Source of the DNA: Hydrogenophaga sp. BPS33
GTDB lineage: Bacteria; Pseudomonadota; Gammaproteobacteria; Burkholderiales; Burkholderiaceae_C
Assembly (NCBI RefSeq): GCF_009859475.1
Contig: NZ_CP044549.1
Coordinates: forward strand, 5,518,001-5,582,000
Direction: 5' to 3'
Length of the DNA: 64,000 nucleotides
A program made the position numbers and the translations under genes. The notes beneath the pieces were generated by a model. The model ran no database searches. It was given only the letters and a program-made list of their open reading frames with translations, and had not been told where the DNA came from. Of the stretch, positions 36,045 to 45,873 are shown piece after piece; positions within the stretch are counted from its first letter, which is position 1; every line of letters starts with the position of its first letter.

Positions 36045-37021
36045 AGCGGATCGGACCGCGGCGTCAGGCCGGCGCGGCGCTGTTGCTCGCCATGCTGGTG
36101 GTCACGCTCGTGGCCACGCTCGCGGCCGCCGCCCTGTGGCAACAGTGGCGCGCCGCCGAGGTCGAGCAGGCCGAGCGACAGCGCGTGCAGGCCGGCTGGA
36201 TTCTCACCGGCGCGCTGGACTGGGCGCGCCTGATCCTGCGCGAGGATGCGCGCGACAACCAGACCAGCGGCAACGCCGACCACCTGGGCGAACCCTGGGC
36301 CACGCCCTTGGAAGAGGCACGCCTCTCGAGCTTCCTCGCGGCCGACAAGAACAACAACACCGACAACGTGCTGGCGGCCTTCCTCTCCGGCGAAGTGGTC
36401 GACATGCAATCGCGCATGAACTTCCTCAACCTCGTGCGCACGGTGGGCAGCGGCTCGCAAGGCAAGGTGGAGCTGTCCGAGGCCGACCTGCGCAGCTTCA
36501 CCCGGCTCTATGAACTCCTGGGTCTGCCCACTTCGGAACTCAACGCCGCCGCCAACGAGTTGCGCACGACCATGGCGCTGGCGCTGAGCGACCCGCTGCC
36601 CTCGCGCACCGCCCTGATCCCGAAGAAGTTCTCCCAACTGGGCTGGCTGGGCATCGGCCGCGCCAGCCTGGCCGCGCTGGAGATGCACGTGACCGTGCTG
36701 CCCAGCCGCACCACCCTCAACCTCAACACGGCCAGCGCACAGGCGATGTCCGCCAGCGTGCCCGGCCTGGATCTGGCACAGGCGCGCCAACTCGTCGCCG
36801 CGCGCGATCGCGAGCCCTTCAAGAGCCTGGCCGATGCGAGCGCGGCCGTGCCCGACTTGAAGGGCCAGCTGTCCGACCTGTACCACGGCGTGCGCAGCGA
36901 CCATTTCGAGGTGCGCGGCCGCCTGCGGCTGGACAACACCGTCATTGAAGAACGGTCGCTCGTGGTGCGCAACAACCTGGACGTGCGCGTGAACTGGCGC
37001 GAGCGTTTCGCCAGGCCATAA
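36041..37021 (+). CDS. gspK: Type II secretion minor pseudopilin GspK
   Basis: 326 residues from the GTG at 36041. N-terminal RRQAGAALLLAMLVVTLVATLAAAALW is the GspK variant of the prepilin region, lacking the Glu-5 of other pseudopilins, as expected for this subunit. The large domain includes DWARLILREDARDNQ, QSRMNFLNLV and TTLNLNTASAQAMSASVPGLD. GspK caps the pseudopilus. The gap to gspL is 115 bp with no gene. Confidence 0.93.
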   Translation: MKRIGPRRQAGAALLLAMLVVTLVATLAAAALWQQWRAAEVEQAERQRVQAGWILTGALDWARLILREDARDNQTSGNADHLGEPWATPLEEARLSSFLAADKNNNTDNVLAAFLSGEVVDMQSRMNFLNLVRTVGSGSQGKVELSEADLRSFTRLYELLGLPTSELNAAANELRTTMALALSDPLPSRTALIPKKFSQLGWLGIGRASLAALEMHVTVLPSRTTLNLNTASAQAMSASVPGLDLAQARQLVAARDREPFKSLADASAAVPDLKGQLSDLYHGVRSDHFEVRGRLRLDNTVIEERSLVVRNNLDVRVNWRERFARP

Positions 37022-37136
37022 GGCAGCGTGGCGCATTCCCGCCACGCGGGTTGTGCAGGGCCCCCTCAACGTCATGCCGAGTAACTAGAATGGTGCACTC
37101 TCGCCCCCTGCAACACTTTCGCATGACTGGGTCACC

Positions 37137-38444
37137 GTGCTGATCGTCACCCCCTCGGACTTTTCCGCCGCGCCCGTCGCGGGGCCCACCGCTCTCTTCG
37201 ATTGGGCGGTGTCCAGCAATGGCCAGCAGATCACCGACCATGGCCAGTGCGCCGCCGCGCTGCTGCCGCGCAACGACGATGTGGTGCTGGTGCTGCCACC
37301 GCGCGCGGTGTCCTGGCACCGCGTGGCCCTGCCCAAGGTGGCCCAGGCGCGGCTGCGCGCCGCGCTCGACGGCCTGCTCGAAGACCGCCTGCTGAACGAC
37401 ACGGCCGAACTGCACTTTGCCCTGGAGCCCGGGGGCCGCTCGGGTCAGACGGTGTGGGTCGCCGCGTGCGAAAAGCGCTGGCTGCGCGGCTGGCTGCAAG
37501 CGCTGGAGGCCGCCAACCGTCCGGTGGGCCGCATCGCCCCCGGGTTGTGGCCGCTGGTGCCCTCCGAAGCCCCTGGGGCCTTGCCCGGCGCCTCGCGCAG
37601 CTTCGCCCTCGACATCCCCTCCAACATCCACTGGGCGTACAACGAAAACGGCCAGACCTGGCTGGCCAGCGCCGGCCTGCTGGGCGTGAGCTGCACACCG
37701 GTGCGCGAAACGCCGCTGGGCAATGGCACCGCCGCGGACATGGTGGTCAGCGCACTCATGCCCATGGCCAGCGACGCGCCCGGCGCACCCGGCGAATTCG
37801 ACGTCTGGCTGGCCGACCCCACGGTGGCTCAACAGGCCGAACAGGTGCTGCAGCAGCGCTTCGAACTGGTCACCCTGCCGGCCTGGTTGCTGCGGTGTGC
37901 CCAGTCCGAATGGAACCTCGCACAGTTCGACCTGAGTCTGTCGGCGGGCGCACGGCGCGGCCAACGGCTCAAGCGCAGTTGGCGGCAATGGCGCAACGCC
38001 CCGGCATGGCGCCCGGCACGCTGGGGCTTCGCGGCCTTGCTCGGTGTGCAGCTCGTGGGCTTGAACGTCGCCGCCTGGCACGAACGCAGCGTGCTCAAGG
38101 ACAAGCAACAAGCCGTCGCGCAGACGCTGCAGAAGACCTTTCCGCAGGTGAGCGTGGTGCTCGACGCGCCGGTGCAGATGCAGCGCGAGGTCGCGCGCCT
38201 GCAGCAGGCCAGCGGGGCGCTCTCCGCCGGTGATCTGGAAACCCTGCTCGCCGCCGTCGACCAGGCCGCGGCAGGCGACGCGCTCACGCCCTCGGCCATT
38301 GCGTACGGCGGCGGCGAAGGCCGCTTTTCGGGCTGGCGTGCCACCGAAGACCAGTTGCGCGCGCTACAGCAGACGCTCGAACAAAGCGGCTGGCGCGCGC
38401 GTTTCAACGGCAACGAGTTGGCCCTGCGGCCCTCGGAACTCTGA
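37137..38444 (+). CDS. gspL: Type II secretion assembly platform protein GspL
   Basis: 435 residues from a GTG at 37137. A cytoplasmic actin-like domain (about 1-270; LPPRAVSWHRVALPKVAQAR, LWPLVPSEAPG) binds GspE. One membrane helix follows near 300 (WGFAALLGVQLVGLNVAAW), then a periplasmic ferredoxin-like domain (AAAGDALTPSAIAYGGGEGR to the end). GspL couples the ATPase to the inner-membrane platform. gspM follows 18 bp later. Confidence 0.92.
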   Translation: MLIVTPSDFSAAPVAGPTALFDWAVSSNGQQITDHGQCAAALLPRNDDVVLVLPPRAVSWHRVALPKVAQARLRAALDGLLEDRLLNDTAELHFALEPGGRSGQTVWVAACEKRWLRGWLQALEAANRPVGRIAPGLWPLVPSEAPGALPGASRSFALDIPSNIHWAYNENGQTWLASAGLLGVSCTPVRETPLGNGTAADMVVSALMPMASDAPGAPGEFDVWLADPTVAQQAEQVLQQRFELVTLPAWLLRCAQSEWNLAQFDLSLSAGARRGQRLKRSWRQWRNAPAWRPARWGFAALLGVQLVGLNVAAWHERSVLKDKQQAVAQTLQKTFPQVSVVLDAPVQMQREVARLQQASGALSAGDLETLLAAVDQAAAGDALTPSAIAYGGGEGRFSGWRATEDQLRALQQTLEQSGWRARFNGNELALRPSEL

Positions 38445-38462
38445 ACCGGGACGAAGAACACC

Positions 38463-38996
38463 GTGGCCACCACCTCATCCACCTCCCCCATCGCGCGGCT
38501 CACGCTGGCGCTGTCCACCGCGTTGTCGCGCCTGTCCGCACGCGAGCGCACCGCGGTCACCGTCGCCGCCTGGGTCATCGGCCTGGGCCTGCTGTGGTGG
38601 CTGGCCGTCGCGCCCGCCATCAGCGCGCTGCAACAAGCGCCGACACGCCATGCCAAGGCGGACGCGCAGCTCGCGCAAATGCAGCGCCTGGCTGCCACCG
38701 CCGAAGCCGTGCGCGGCCAGAGCAGCACGCAGCCACCCGGTCGCGACGAAGTCCTGCGCGCGCTCGAAACCGCCACCCATGCCCTGGGCGACACGGCGCA
38801 GCTGTCCGTGCTGGGCGACCGTGCCACGGTCACCCTGCGCAACACGCCGCCCGCGGCGCTGGCCCAGTGGTTGTCGCAAGTGCGCATCAATGCCCGCCTG
38901 CTGCCACTGGAGAGCCAGATCACCCGCGAACCGGGCAGCCCCGGATGGAGCGGCACGCTGTTGCTGACCGGCCCAGGTCTGGGCGGCACGCCATGA
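38463..38996 (+). CDS. gspM: Type II secretion protein GspM
   Basis: 177 residues from a GTG at 38463. A short cytoplasmic segment (LSRLSARERTAV), one membrane helix (VTVAAWVIGLGLLWWLAVAP), then a coiled and ferredoxin-like periplasmic part with SVLGDRATVTLRNTPPAALAQWLSQV. GspM pairs with GspL in the platform. The stop overlaps gspN by four bases (ATGA). Confidence 0.9.
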   Translation: MATTSSTSPIARLTLALSTALSRLSARERTAVTVAAWVIGLGLLWWLAVAPAISALQQAPTRHAKADAQLAQMQRLAATAEAVRGQSSTQPPGRDEVLRALETATHALGDTAQLSVLGDRATVTLRNTPPAALAQWLSQVRINARLLPLESQITREPGSPGWSGTLLLTGPGLGGTP

Positions 38997-39787
38997 ACGG
39001 CAACTGGCCTGTGCGCCTGGCATGGATCGGCGGCCTGATCGGCCTGTGCGTGGCCTTGATCGCCTTCGCACCCGCGCGCTGGCTGGCCAGCGGCGTGACC
39101 TCGGCCACCAACGGCCAGTTGCAGTTGCTCAACGCGCGCGGCACGGTGTGGAACGGTCAGGCCGACGTGGTGTTCACCGGCGGCGAAGGCAGCCGCACCC
39201 AGACCGCGCTGCCACAGGGCATGTTGTGGCAACTGGCGCCCACACTGGTGTCGGGGCGGCCGGCGGCGGCGCTGCGGCTCGAAGCGCCCTGCTGCACGCC
39301 CGCACCCATGGACCTCACCTTCGTTCCCCGTCTGGGCGGGGCCGAACTGCGCATCGCCAAATCCACCAGCCTGTGGCCGGCCGAATTGCTCGCCGGGCTG
39401 GGCACGCCCTGGAACACCCTGCGCGTGGAAGGCCAGCTCGCGCTGCAGACCGAGGGCATGACGCTGCGCTGGGACCAAGGCCGCACCAGCCTGCAGGGCG
39501 AGGCCACCGTCGAAGCCCTCGAAGTGGCGTCCCGCCTGTCGACCCTGCGCCCGCTGGGCAGCTACCGCATGACCATGCGCGCCGAGGCCGACGGCAACAC
39601 CACCACACTGGACCTGCACACCCTCGGCGGTGCGCTCAAGCTCGAAGGCGCCGGCAGCTGGGTCGGCGGGCGGCTGCGCTTCCAGGGCACCGCCGAGGCC
39701 GAAGCCGGGGCCGAGACCGCACTGGGCAACCTGCTCAACATCATGGGCCGACGGCAAGGCTCGCGCTCGCTGCTCAGTTTCGGCTGA
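38993..39787 (+). CDS. gspN: Type II secretion protein GspN
   Basis: 264 residues. An N-terminal helix (LAWIGGLIGLCVALIAFAPA) anchors a periplasmic beta-rich domain with LLNARGTVWNGQADVVF, a GspN hallmark, and RVEGQLALQTEGMTLRW. GspN is present in only some T2SS; its role is not settled. It lies between gspM and gspD in the operon. Confidence 0.88.
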   Translation: MNGNWPVRLAWIGGLIGLCVALIAFAPARWLASGVTSATNGQLQLLNARGTVWNGQADVVFTGGEGSRTQTALPQGMLWQLAPTLVSGRPAAALRLEAPCCTPAPMDLTFVPRLGGAELRIAKSTSLWPAELLAGLGTPWNTLRVEGQLALQTEGMTLRWDQGRTSLQGEATVEALEVASRLSTLRPLGSYRMTMRAEADGNTTTLDLHTLGGALKLEGAGSWVGGRLRFQGTAEAEAGAETALGNLLNIMGRRQGSRSLLSFG

Positions 39788-39829
39788 CGCGGCATGCCCA
39801 TTCACCACACTTCGGGATACGATCCGATC

Positions 39830-42076
39830 ATGAAACCGACCCCCCTCCGAGCCGCCCCCGGCCGCATCGCCCACGGTGGTGCGCTCACGGCCCTGGCGCT
39901 CGCGCTGTGCCTGGCATCGGGAAACGGCATTTCTCAAACCAGCGCGCGCGCGGCCAGTGAGCCGGTCGTGCTCAACTTCGTGGGCGCCGAGATCGAATCG
40001 GTGGCCCGCACCATGGCCACCATCACCGGGCGCAACGTCGTGGTCGATCCACGCGTCAAGGGCACGGTCAATCTGTCCACCGAACGGCCGGTCTCGCCCA
40101 CGGCCGCGCTCAACCAGTTCGCGGCCGTGCTGCGCCTGCAGGGCTTTTCGATCGTCGACACCGGCGGCCTCTACAAGATCGTCCCTGAGGCCGACGCGAA
40201 GCTGCAAGGCAATGTGGTGAGCGCCGGCCCGGTGTCGAGCCTGCCGGCTTCCAACACCGTCGTCACACAGATCTTCCGGCTCAACCACGAATCGGCCAAC
40301 AACCTCATTCCGGTGCTGCGCCCTCTGATCGGGCCGAACAACACCATCAACGTCAACCCCGGCAACAACTCGCTGGTCATCACCGACTACGCGGACAACC
40401 TGCAGCGCATCGGCCGCATCATTGCCGCGCTCGACGTGGCGGGCGCGACCGACGTGGAAGTCATTCCGCTGCAGCATGCGGTGGCCGCCGATCTGGCGGC
40501 GCTGGTCACGCGCCTGGTCGACCCGTCCACCGCGGGCGGCGGTGGGGCGGCGCAGGCCGACCCCTCGTACAAGACCACGATCGTGGCCGAACCGCGCAGC
40601 AACAGCCTGGTGCTGCGCGCGGCCAACCCGGCACGCGTGGCACTGGTGCGCGCATTGGTGATCAAGCTGGACCAGCCCTCGTCGCAGAACGTGAGCGGCA
40701 ACATCCACGTGGTGTATCTGAAGAACGCCGATGCGGTTTCGCTCGCCACCACGCTGCGCGCGGCGATCGCCAGCGAATCCTCGGGCAGCGGTGGGCTCTC
40801 GGGCATCACCGGGGCGAGCGGGGGCGGCAGTGCCAGCATCGGCCGCTCAACGCTTTCCGTCACGCCCACCAGCGGCCTCAATGGCGGCGCCAGCAACGCG
40901 TCCACGGCCGCGGTGTCGCCCAGCGCGGCACCCTCGACCGGCGGCCAGATCCAGGCCGACCCCGCGACCAACTCGCTCATCATCACCGCGTCCGAGCCGC
41001 AATACCGCCAGTTGCGCGCCGTGATCGACCAGCTCGATTCGCGCCGCGCGCAGGTGTACGTGGAAAGCCTGATCGCCGAAGTCAATGCCGAGAAGGCGGC
41101 CGAGTTCGGGATCCAGTGGCAGGGCGCGCTGGGCAGCAACGGCGACCGCGTCATCGGCCTGCTCGGGACCAACTTCGGCACCGCCGGGCGCAACATCATC
41201 GAACTCGCGCAAGGCAACGCCACGCCCGCCACCGGCGCCAACTTCGGCCTCGCGCGCCGCACCAACGGCGTGTATGTGCTGGGCTTCCTGGCGCGCTTCC
41301 TGCAGGAAAACGGCGACGGCAACATCCTCTCCACACCGAACCTGCTCACGCTGGACAACGAGGAAGCCAAGATCGTGATCGGCCAGAACGTGCCGTTCGT
41401 GACCGGCCAGTTCACCAACACCGGCGCCAACGAAGGCTCTGTCAACCCGTTCCAGACCATCGAGCGCAAGGACGTGGGCCTCACGCTGCGCGTGAAGCCG
41501 CAGATCAGCGAGAACGGCACCATCAAGATGACCATCTACCAGGAGGTCAGCAACGTCGTGCCGTCGTCCATCAACTCCTCCACCGGCTTGATCACCAACA
41601 AGCGCACCATCGAATCGACCGTGCTGGTCGACGACGGCGCGGTCGTGGTTCTGGGCGGCCTGCTGCAGGACGAGTACGCCGGCAACCAGGAGAAGGTGCC
41701 CGGCCTGGGCGACGTGCCTTTCTTCGGCGGCCTTTTCCGCAGCGAAACGCGTTCGCGCCGCAAGACCAACCTGATGGTCTTTCTGCGCCCCGTGGTGATG
41801 CGTGACGCGCGCGAAACCAGCACCCTCGCGCTGGACCGCTACGAACTCATGCGCTCGGTGCAGAAAGACTCGCAGCCACGCCAAAGCAGCGTGCTGGGCG
41901 TGAACGAAGCACCGGTGATGCCGCCCCAGGCGCCGCCGGGCACTTTCCCACCGAACCGCGAAGGCCTGCCGCCCGTGCGTTCGCTGGCCGACCCGCTCAC
42001 CACCCCGCCGGTGAACCCGCCACCCCAGCAGCCACCGCAAGCACTGCCGCCGTTGCAACCGACCCCGCAACAGTGA
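39830..42076 (+). CDS. gspD: Type II secretion outer-membrane secretin GspD
   Basis: 748 residues from the ATG at 39830, with a signal peptide ending near residue 40. The N0 domain (VVLNFVGAEIESVARTMATI) is followed by N1-N3, with a Gly/Ser-rich insert (about 320-380) in N3. The secretin core contains VPFVTGQFTNTGANEGSVNP, VGLTLRVKPQISENGTIKM and VPGLGDVPFFGGLFRSETRS. A tail of about 60 residues is unusually rich in proline and has no pilotin-binding S-domain signature I recognise. GspD forms the outer-membrane channel for folded exoproteins. Confidence 0.97.
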   Translation: MKPTPLRAAPGRIAHGGALTALALALCLASGNGISQTSARAASEPVVLNFVGAEIESVARTMATITGRNVVVDPRVKGTVNLSTERPVSPTAALNQFAAVLRLQGFSIVDTGGLYKIVPEADAKLQGNVVSAGPVSSLPASNTVVTQIFRLNHESANNLIPVLRPLIGPNNTINVNPGNNSLVITDYADNLQRIGRIIAALDVAGATDVEVIPLQHAVAADLAALVTRLVDPSTAGGGGAAQADPSYKTTIVAEPRSNSLVLRAANPARVALVRALVIKLDQPSSQNVSGNIHVVYLKNADAVSLATTLRAAIASESSGSGGLSGITGASGGGSASIGRSTLSVTPTSGLNGGASNASTAAVSPSAAPSTGGQIQADPATNSLIITASEPQYRQLRAVIDQLDSRRAQVYVESLIAEVNAEKAAEFGIQWQGALGSNGDRVIGLLGTNFGTAGRNIIELAQGNATPATGANFGLARRTNGVYVLGFLARFLQENGDGNILSTPNLLTLDNEEAKIVIGQNVPFVTGQFTNTGANEGSVNPFQTIERKDVGLTLRVKPQISENGTIKMTIYQEVSNVVPSSINSSTGLITNKRTIESTVLVDDGAVVVLGGLLQDEYAGNQEKVPGLGDVPFFGGLFRSETRSRRKTNLMVFLRPVVMRDARETSTLALDRYELMRSVQKDSQPRQSSVLGVNEAPVMPPQAPPGTFPPNREGLPPVRSLADPLTTPPVNPPPQQPPQALPPLQPTPQQ

Positions 42077-42086
42077 GGCCACGGCC

Positions 42087-43529
42087 GTGAAGTACCCGTT
42101 GCCCTACGCCTTTGCCCGCGAGCACCAGTGGCTCGTCGAGGACGATGGCGCCACGCTGACCCTCCTGGGCAGCAGCACGCCCGCGCCCGACTCGGGCACG
42201 CAGACGCGACGCCTCTCGGCGCTCTCGGAAATCCTGCGCCAGCACCCAGTGAACGACATTCACTGGGAAAACGGCGACGTGCTCAAACAGCGCATCAGCG
42301 CGGCCTACGCGCAAGGCGAATCCAGTGCGGCTGCCGTGGTGAGCGAGGTGCAGAGCGATGCCGACCTGAGCCGCATGATGCAGGAGCTGCCGGCGATCGA
42401 AGACTTGCTGGAAACGGCCGACGATGCGCCCATCATCCGCATGCTCAACGCCTTGCTCACGCAGGCCGCGCGCGATGGTGCGAGCGACATCCACATCGAA
42501 CCCTACGAGCGCCATTCGAGCGTGCGCTTCCGCGTCGACGGCACCTTGCGCGAGGTGGTGCAACCCAACCGCGCGCTGCACGCCGCGCTGATCTCGCGCC
42601 TGAAGATCATGGCCGAGCTCGACATCTCCGAAAAACGCCTGCCGCAGGATGGCCGCATCTCGCTGCGCATCGGCACCCGCGCGGTGGACGTGCGCGTCTC
42701 CACGCTGCCCAGCGCACATGGCGAGCGCGCGGTGCTGCGCCTGCTCGACAAGAGCGAGAGCAAGCTGAACCTGGAAGCCGTGGGCATGCAGGGCGATGTG
42801 CTGGGGCGTTTCCGCAAGCTCATCGGCCAGCCGCACGGCATCATCCTCGTGACCGGCCCGACCGGCTCGGGCAAGACCACCACGCTGTACGCCGCGTTGC
42901 AGCGCCTGGACGCCAGCGCGCTCAACATCATGACGGTGGAAGACCCGATCGAATACGAGCTGCCGGGCGTGGGCCAAACCCAGGTGAACGCACGCATCGA
43001 ACTCACCTTCGCCAAGGCCTTGCGCGCCATCCTGCGCCAGGACCCGGACGTGATCATGATCGGCGAAATCCGCGATTTCGAAACCGCGCAGATCGCCATC
43101 CAGGCCTCGCTCACCGGCCACCTGGTGCTGGCCACGCTGCACACCAACGACGCGCCCAGCGCCGTGACCCGCCTCACCGACATGGGCGTCGAGCCCTTCC
43201 TGTTGAGCTCCTCGCTGCTGGGCGTGCTCGCGCAGCGGCTGGTGCGCAAGCTCTGCCTGCACTGCCGCCGCCAGGACGACAAGGGCCTGTGGCACCCGGT
43301 GGGCTGCGAGTATTGCAACCAGAGCGGCTACAAGGGCCGCACCGGCATCTACGAGCTGATGGTCGCCGACGAGCAGATCCGCGCCCTGATCCACAACCGG
43401 GCCGCCGAAAGCAAGATCTTCGTGGCCGCCGAGGCCGCCGGCCTGCGCTCCATGCGCGCCGATGGACAGCGCCTGATCGAAGAAGGTGTGACGTCGCCCG
43501 AAGAGGTCATGTCCGTGACCCGCGACTGA
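42087..43529 (+). CDS. gspE: Type II secretion ATPase GspE
   Basis: 480 residues from the GTG at 42087. Walker A is GPTGSGKTTT, with Asp-box EDPIEYELPGVGQTQV, Walker B IMIGEIRDFETAQIA and His-box LVLATLHTNDAPSAV. A zinc-binding tetracysteine module CLHCRRQ ... CEYCNQSGYKGRTGIYE lies near 390-420. GspE is the cytoplasmic hexameric motor that drives pseudopilus growth through GspL. It lies 10 bp after gspD. Confidence 0.97.
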   Translation: MKYPLPYAFAREHQWLVEDDGATLTLLGSSTPAPDSGTQTRRLSALSEILRQHPVNDIHWENGDVLKQRISAAYAQGESSAAAVVSEVQSDADLSRMMQELPAIEDLLETADDAPIIRMLNALLTQAARDGASDIHIEPYERHSSVRFRVDGTLREVVQPNRALHAALISRLKIMAELDISEKRLPQDGRISLRIGTRAVDVRVSTLPSAHGERAVLRLLDKSESKLNLEAVGMQGDVLGRFRKLIGQPHGIILVTGPTGSGKTTTLYAALQRLDASALNIMTVEDPIEYELPGVGQTQVNARIELTFAKALRAILRQDPDVIMIGEIRDFETAQIAIQASLTGHLVLATLHTNDAPSAVTRLTDMGVEPFLLSSSLLGVLAQRLVRKLCLHCRRQDDKGLWHPVGCEYCNQSGYKGRTGIYELMVADEQIRALIHNRAAESKIFVAAEAAGLRSMRADGQRLIEEGVTSPEEVMSVTRD

Positions 43530-43560
43530 ACCGCCTGGCGTCGACGTCCACACGACCCCC

Positions 43561-44790
43561 ATGCCTGCATATACCTTCGAAGCCCTGGACGCGCAGGGCG
43601 CCACCCAGAAAGGCCTGATCGACGCCGACACCGCGCGCGCGGCGCGCAGCATGTTGCGCGCGCGCCAGCTGGTGCCGCTGTTGGTCGAGCCCGCCATGGG
43701 TTCGGCCAGTGGCGCCATGTCCAAGGGGCTGAACATCACACTCTGGGGCGGGCGCGTGTTCAACGCCACGGCGCTCGCGGTCTGGACGCGCCAACTCGCC
43801 GGCCTGGTCGCCGCCGGCTTGCCGCTGGAGCGCGCGTTGTCGGCGCTCACCGAAGAAGCCGAGGACGAGAAACAGCGCAACCTCATGGCCTCGCTGCGCT
43901 CCGAAGTGAATGCCGGCGCACCTTTTGCCCGCGCGCTGTCGCAGCATCCGCGCGAGTTCTCGCCGATCTACACCGGCGTGATCGCGGCCGGCGAACAAAG
44001 CGGCCTGCTCGGCACGGTGCTCGAACGCCTGGCCGACGATCTCGAAGCGCGCGAAGCGCTCAAGAACAAGATCATCGCGGCCTCGCTGTACCCCGCCATC
44101 GTCACGCTGGTGGCCATCGTCATCGTGGTGTTCCTGGTGTCGTACGTGGTGCCGCAGGTGGCCAACGTGTTCGCGGGCAGCAAGCGCGCCCTGCCCTTCC
44201 TCACGGTGGTGATGCTCGGCCTGAGCGATTTCGTGCGCACCTACGGTTGGCTCATGCTGGGTGCTCTGGCGCTGGGCGTGGGTGGCGTGGTGTTCGCGCG
44301 CCGCAGCGAAACCATCCGCCTGAGCATGGACGCGACCTGGCTGCGCCTGCCGCTGGTGGGCCGCCTGGCGCGCGGCTACAACGCGGCGCGCTTCGCGGCC
44401 ACGCTGGCCATGCTGGCGGCCGCGGGCGTGCCGATCCTGCGCGCACTGCAGACCGCGGCCGACACCTTGTCCAACCAGGCCATGCGCGTCGACGCGCTCG
44501 ACGCGCTGGTGCTGGTGCGCGAGGGCGCGCCGCTGGCCTCCGCGCTCGGCAGCAAGAAGCGCTTTCCGCCGCTGGTCTCGATGTTCGCGCGCCTGGGCGA
44601 GCAGACCGGGCAACTGCCCGCCATGCTGGAGCGCGCCGCCAAGCAGCTCGGCGACGAGGTTCAGCGCCGCGCCATGCACATGGCCACCATTCTGGAACCC
44701 TTGCTGATCGTGGGCATGGGCCTGGTGGTGATGCTGATCGTGCTGGCCGTTCTGATGCCGATCATCCAACTGAACCAACTCGTGACCTGA
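43561..44790 (+). CDS. gspF: Type II secretion inner-membrane protein GspF
   Basis: 409 residues. The N-terminal MPAYTFEALDAQGATQKGLIDAD is the GspF/PilC start. Two T2SSF repeats (about 70-195 and 275-400) each carry LPLERALSALTEEAEDEK-like and GVPILRALQTAADTLSN-like cytoplasmic segments, with three membrane helices (ASLYPAIVTLVAIVIVVFLV; LMLGALALGVGGVVF; LLIVGMGLVVMLIVLAVLMP). It forms the base of the pseudopilus. Last gsp gene of the run. Confidence 0.96.
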   Translation: MPAYTFEALDAQGATQKGLIDADTARAARSMLRARQLVPLLVEPAMGSASGAMSKGLNITLWGGRVFNATALAVWTRQLAGLVAAGLPLERALSALTEEAEDEKQRNLMASLRSEVNAGAPFARALSQHPREFSPIYTGVIAAGEQSGLLGTVLERLADDLEAREALKNKIIAASLYPAIVTLVAIVIVVFLVSYVVPQVANVFAGSKRALPFLTVVMLGLSDFVRTYGWLMLGALALGVGGVVFARRSETIRLSMDATWLRLPLVGRLARGYNAARFAATLAMLAAAGVPILRALQTAADTLSNQAMRVDALDALVLVREGAPLASALGSKKRFPPLVSMFARLGEQTGQLPAMLERAAKQLGDEVQRRAMHMATILEPLLIVGMGLVVMLIVLAVLMPIIQLNQLVT

Positions 44791-44795
44791 CCAAC

Positions 44796-45695
44796 ATGGG
44801 TGTTTCCCTCGACGGCAAACTCGTCGTCGCCATTTCTTCCCGCGCGCTGTTCGACTTCGAAGAAGAGAACCGCCTGTTCGAAACCGGCGACGACCGCGCC
44901 TACATGCAACTGCAGCTGGACCGGCTGGAGCAGCCTGCCGCGCCCGGGGTGGCGTTTTCGCTGGTGCACAAGCTGCTCGCGTTCAACGATGCCGAGGCGC
45001 AGCGCGTGGAAGTGGTGATCCTCTCGCGCAACGACCCGGTCTCGGGCATGCGCGTGTTCCGCTCCGCCAAGCACTACGGCCTGCCGATCCAGCGCGGCAG
45101 CTTCACGCGCGGCCAGCCGCCGTGGCGCTACCTGCGCCCCTTGCGCGCCAATCTGTTTCTCTCCACCCACCTGGCCGACGTGCGCGCCGCGCTCGAAGCG
45201 GGCGTGCCCGCCGCGCAGGTGTACCCGCAGTCGGTACACGCCAGCAGCGAGCACCCCAACGAGGTGCGCATCGCCTTCGACGGCGACGCCGTGCTGTTCT
45301 CCGACGAGGCCGAGCGCGTGTTCCAGACGCAAGGCCTTTCGGCCTTCCAGGCACACGAGGCCGACAAAGCCACCATGCCCTTGGAAGGCGGGCCGTTCAA
45401 ACCGCTGCTCGAAGCCCTGCACCGCCTGCAAAGCGAAGGCACACCGCTCATGCGCGTGCGCACCGCCCTCGTCACCGCGCGCAGCGCACCGGCGCACGAG
45501 CGCGCCATCCGCACGCTGATGAACTGGAACATCGAGGTGGACGAGGCCATGTTCCTCGGTGGCTTGCCCAAGGGCGAATTCCTGCGCGAGTTCGAACCCG
45601 ACTTCTTCTTCGACGACCAGACCGGTCACATCGAGTCGGCCGCGCGGCATGTGCCTGCGGGCCATGTGGCCAGCGGCGTGAGCAACGCCGGCTGA
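44796..45695 (+). CDS. 5'-nucleotidase (PF06189-type)
   Basis: 299 residues from the ATG at 44796, 5 bp after gspF. Matches the cytosolic 5'-nucleotidase family related to NT5C1: KLVVAISSRALFDFEEENRLFE with the first aspartates, VEVVILSRNDPVSGMRVFRS, AFDGDAVLFSDEAERVFQ and MFLGGLPKGEFLREFEPDFFFDDQ. It probably dephosphorylates nucleoside monophosphates in the cytoplasm. Cotranscription with the secretion genes looks likely from spacing, but a functional tie is not evident. Confidence 0.88.
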   Translation: MGVSLDGKLVVAISSRALFDFEEENRLFETGDDRAYMQLQLDRLEQPAAPGVAFSLVHKLLAFNDAEAQRVEVVILSRNDPVSGMRVFRSAKHYGLPIQRGSFTRGQPPWRYLRPLRANLFLSTHLADVRAALEAGVPAAQVYPQSVHASSEHPNEVRIAFDGDAVLFSDEAERVFQTQGLSAFQAHEADKATMPLEGGPFKPLLEALHRLQSEGTPLMRVRTALVTARSAPAHERAIRTLMNWNIEVDEAMFLGGLPKGEFLREFEPDFFFDDQTGHIESAARHVPAGHVASGVSNAG

Positions 45696-45873
45696 CGAAT
45701 CCGCATAGCAGCGTTGCCAGCCGCGCCATGGCTCCGACTGGCGGTGCCTCCTACACTCGGTCCGAAGCGCGGTCGATAAGGTGATCCATCGCGCGTGCCC
45801 TTGTGCCGTGCCAACTGGAGAAGACGTGAACGATCCGACCCAACTGAACTACCACCTTTCTGGCCGCTGACCG

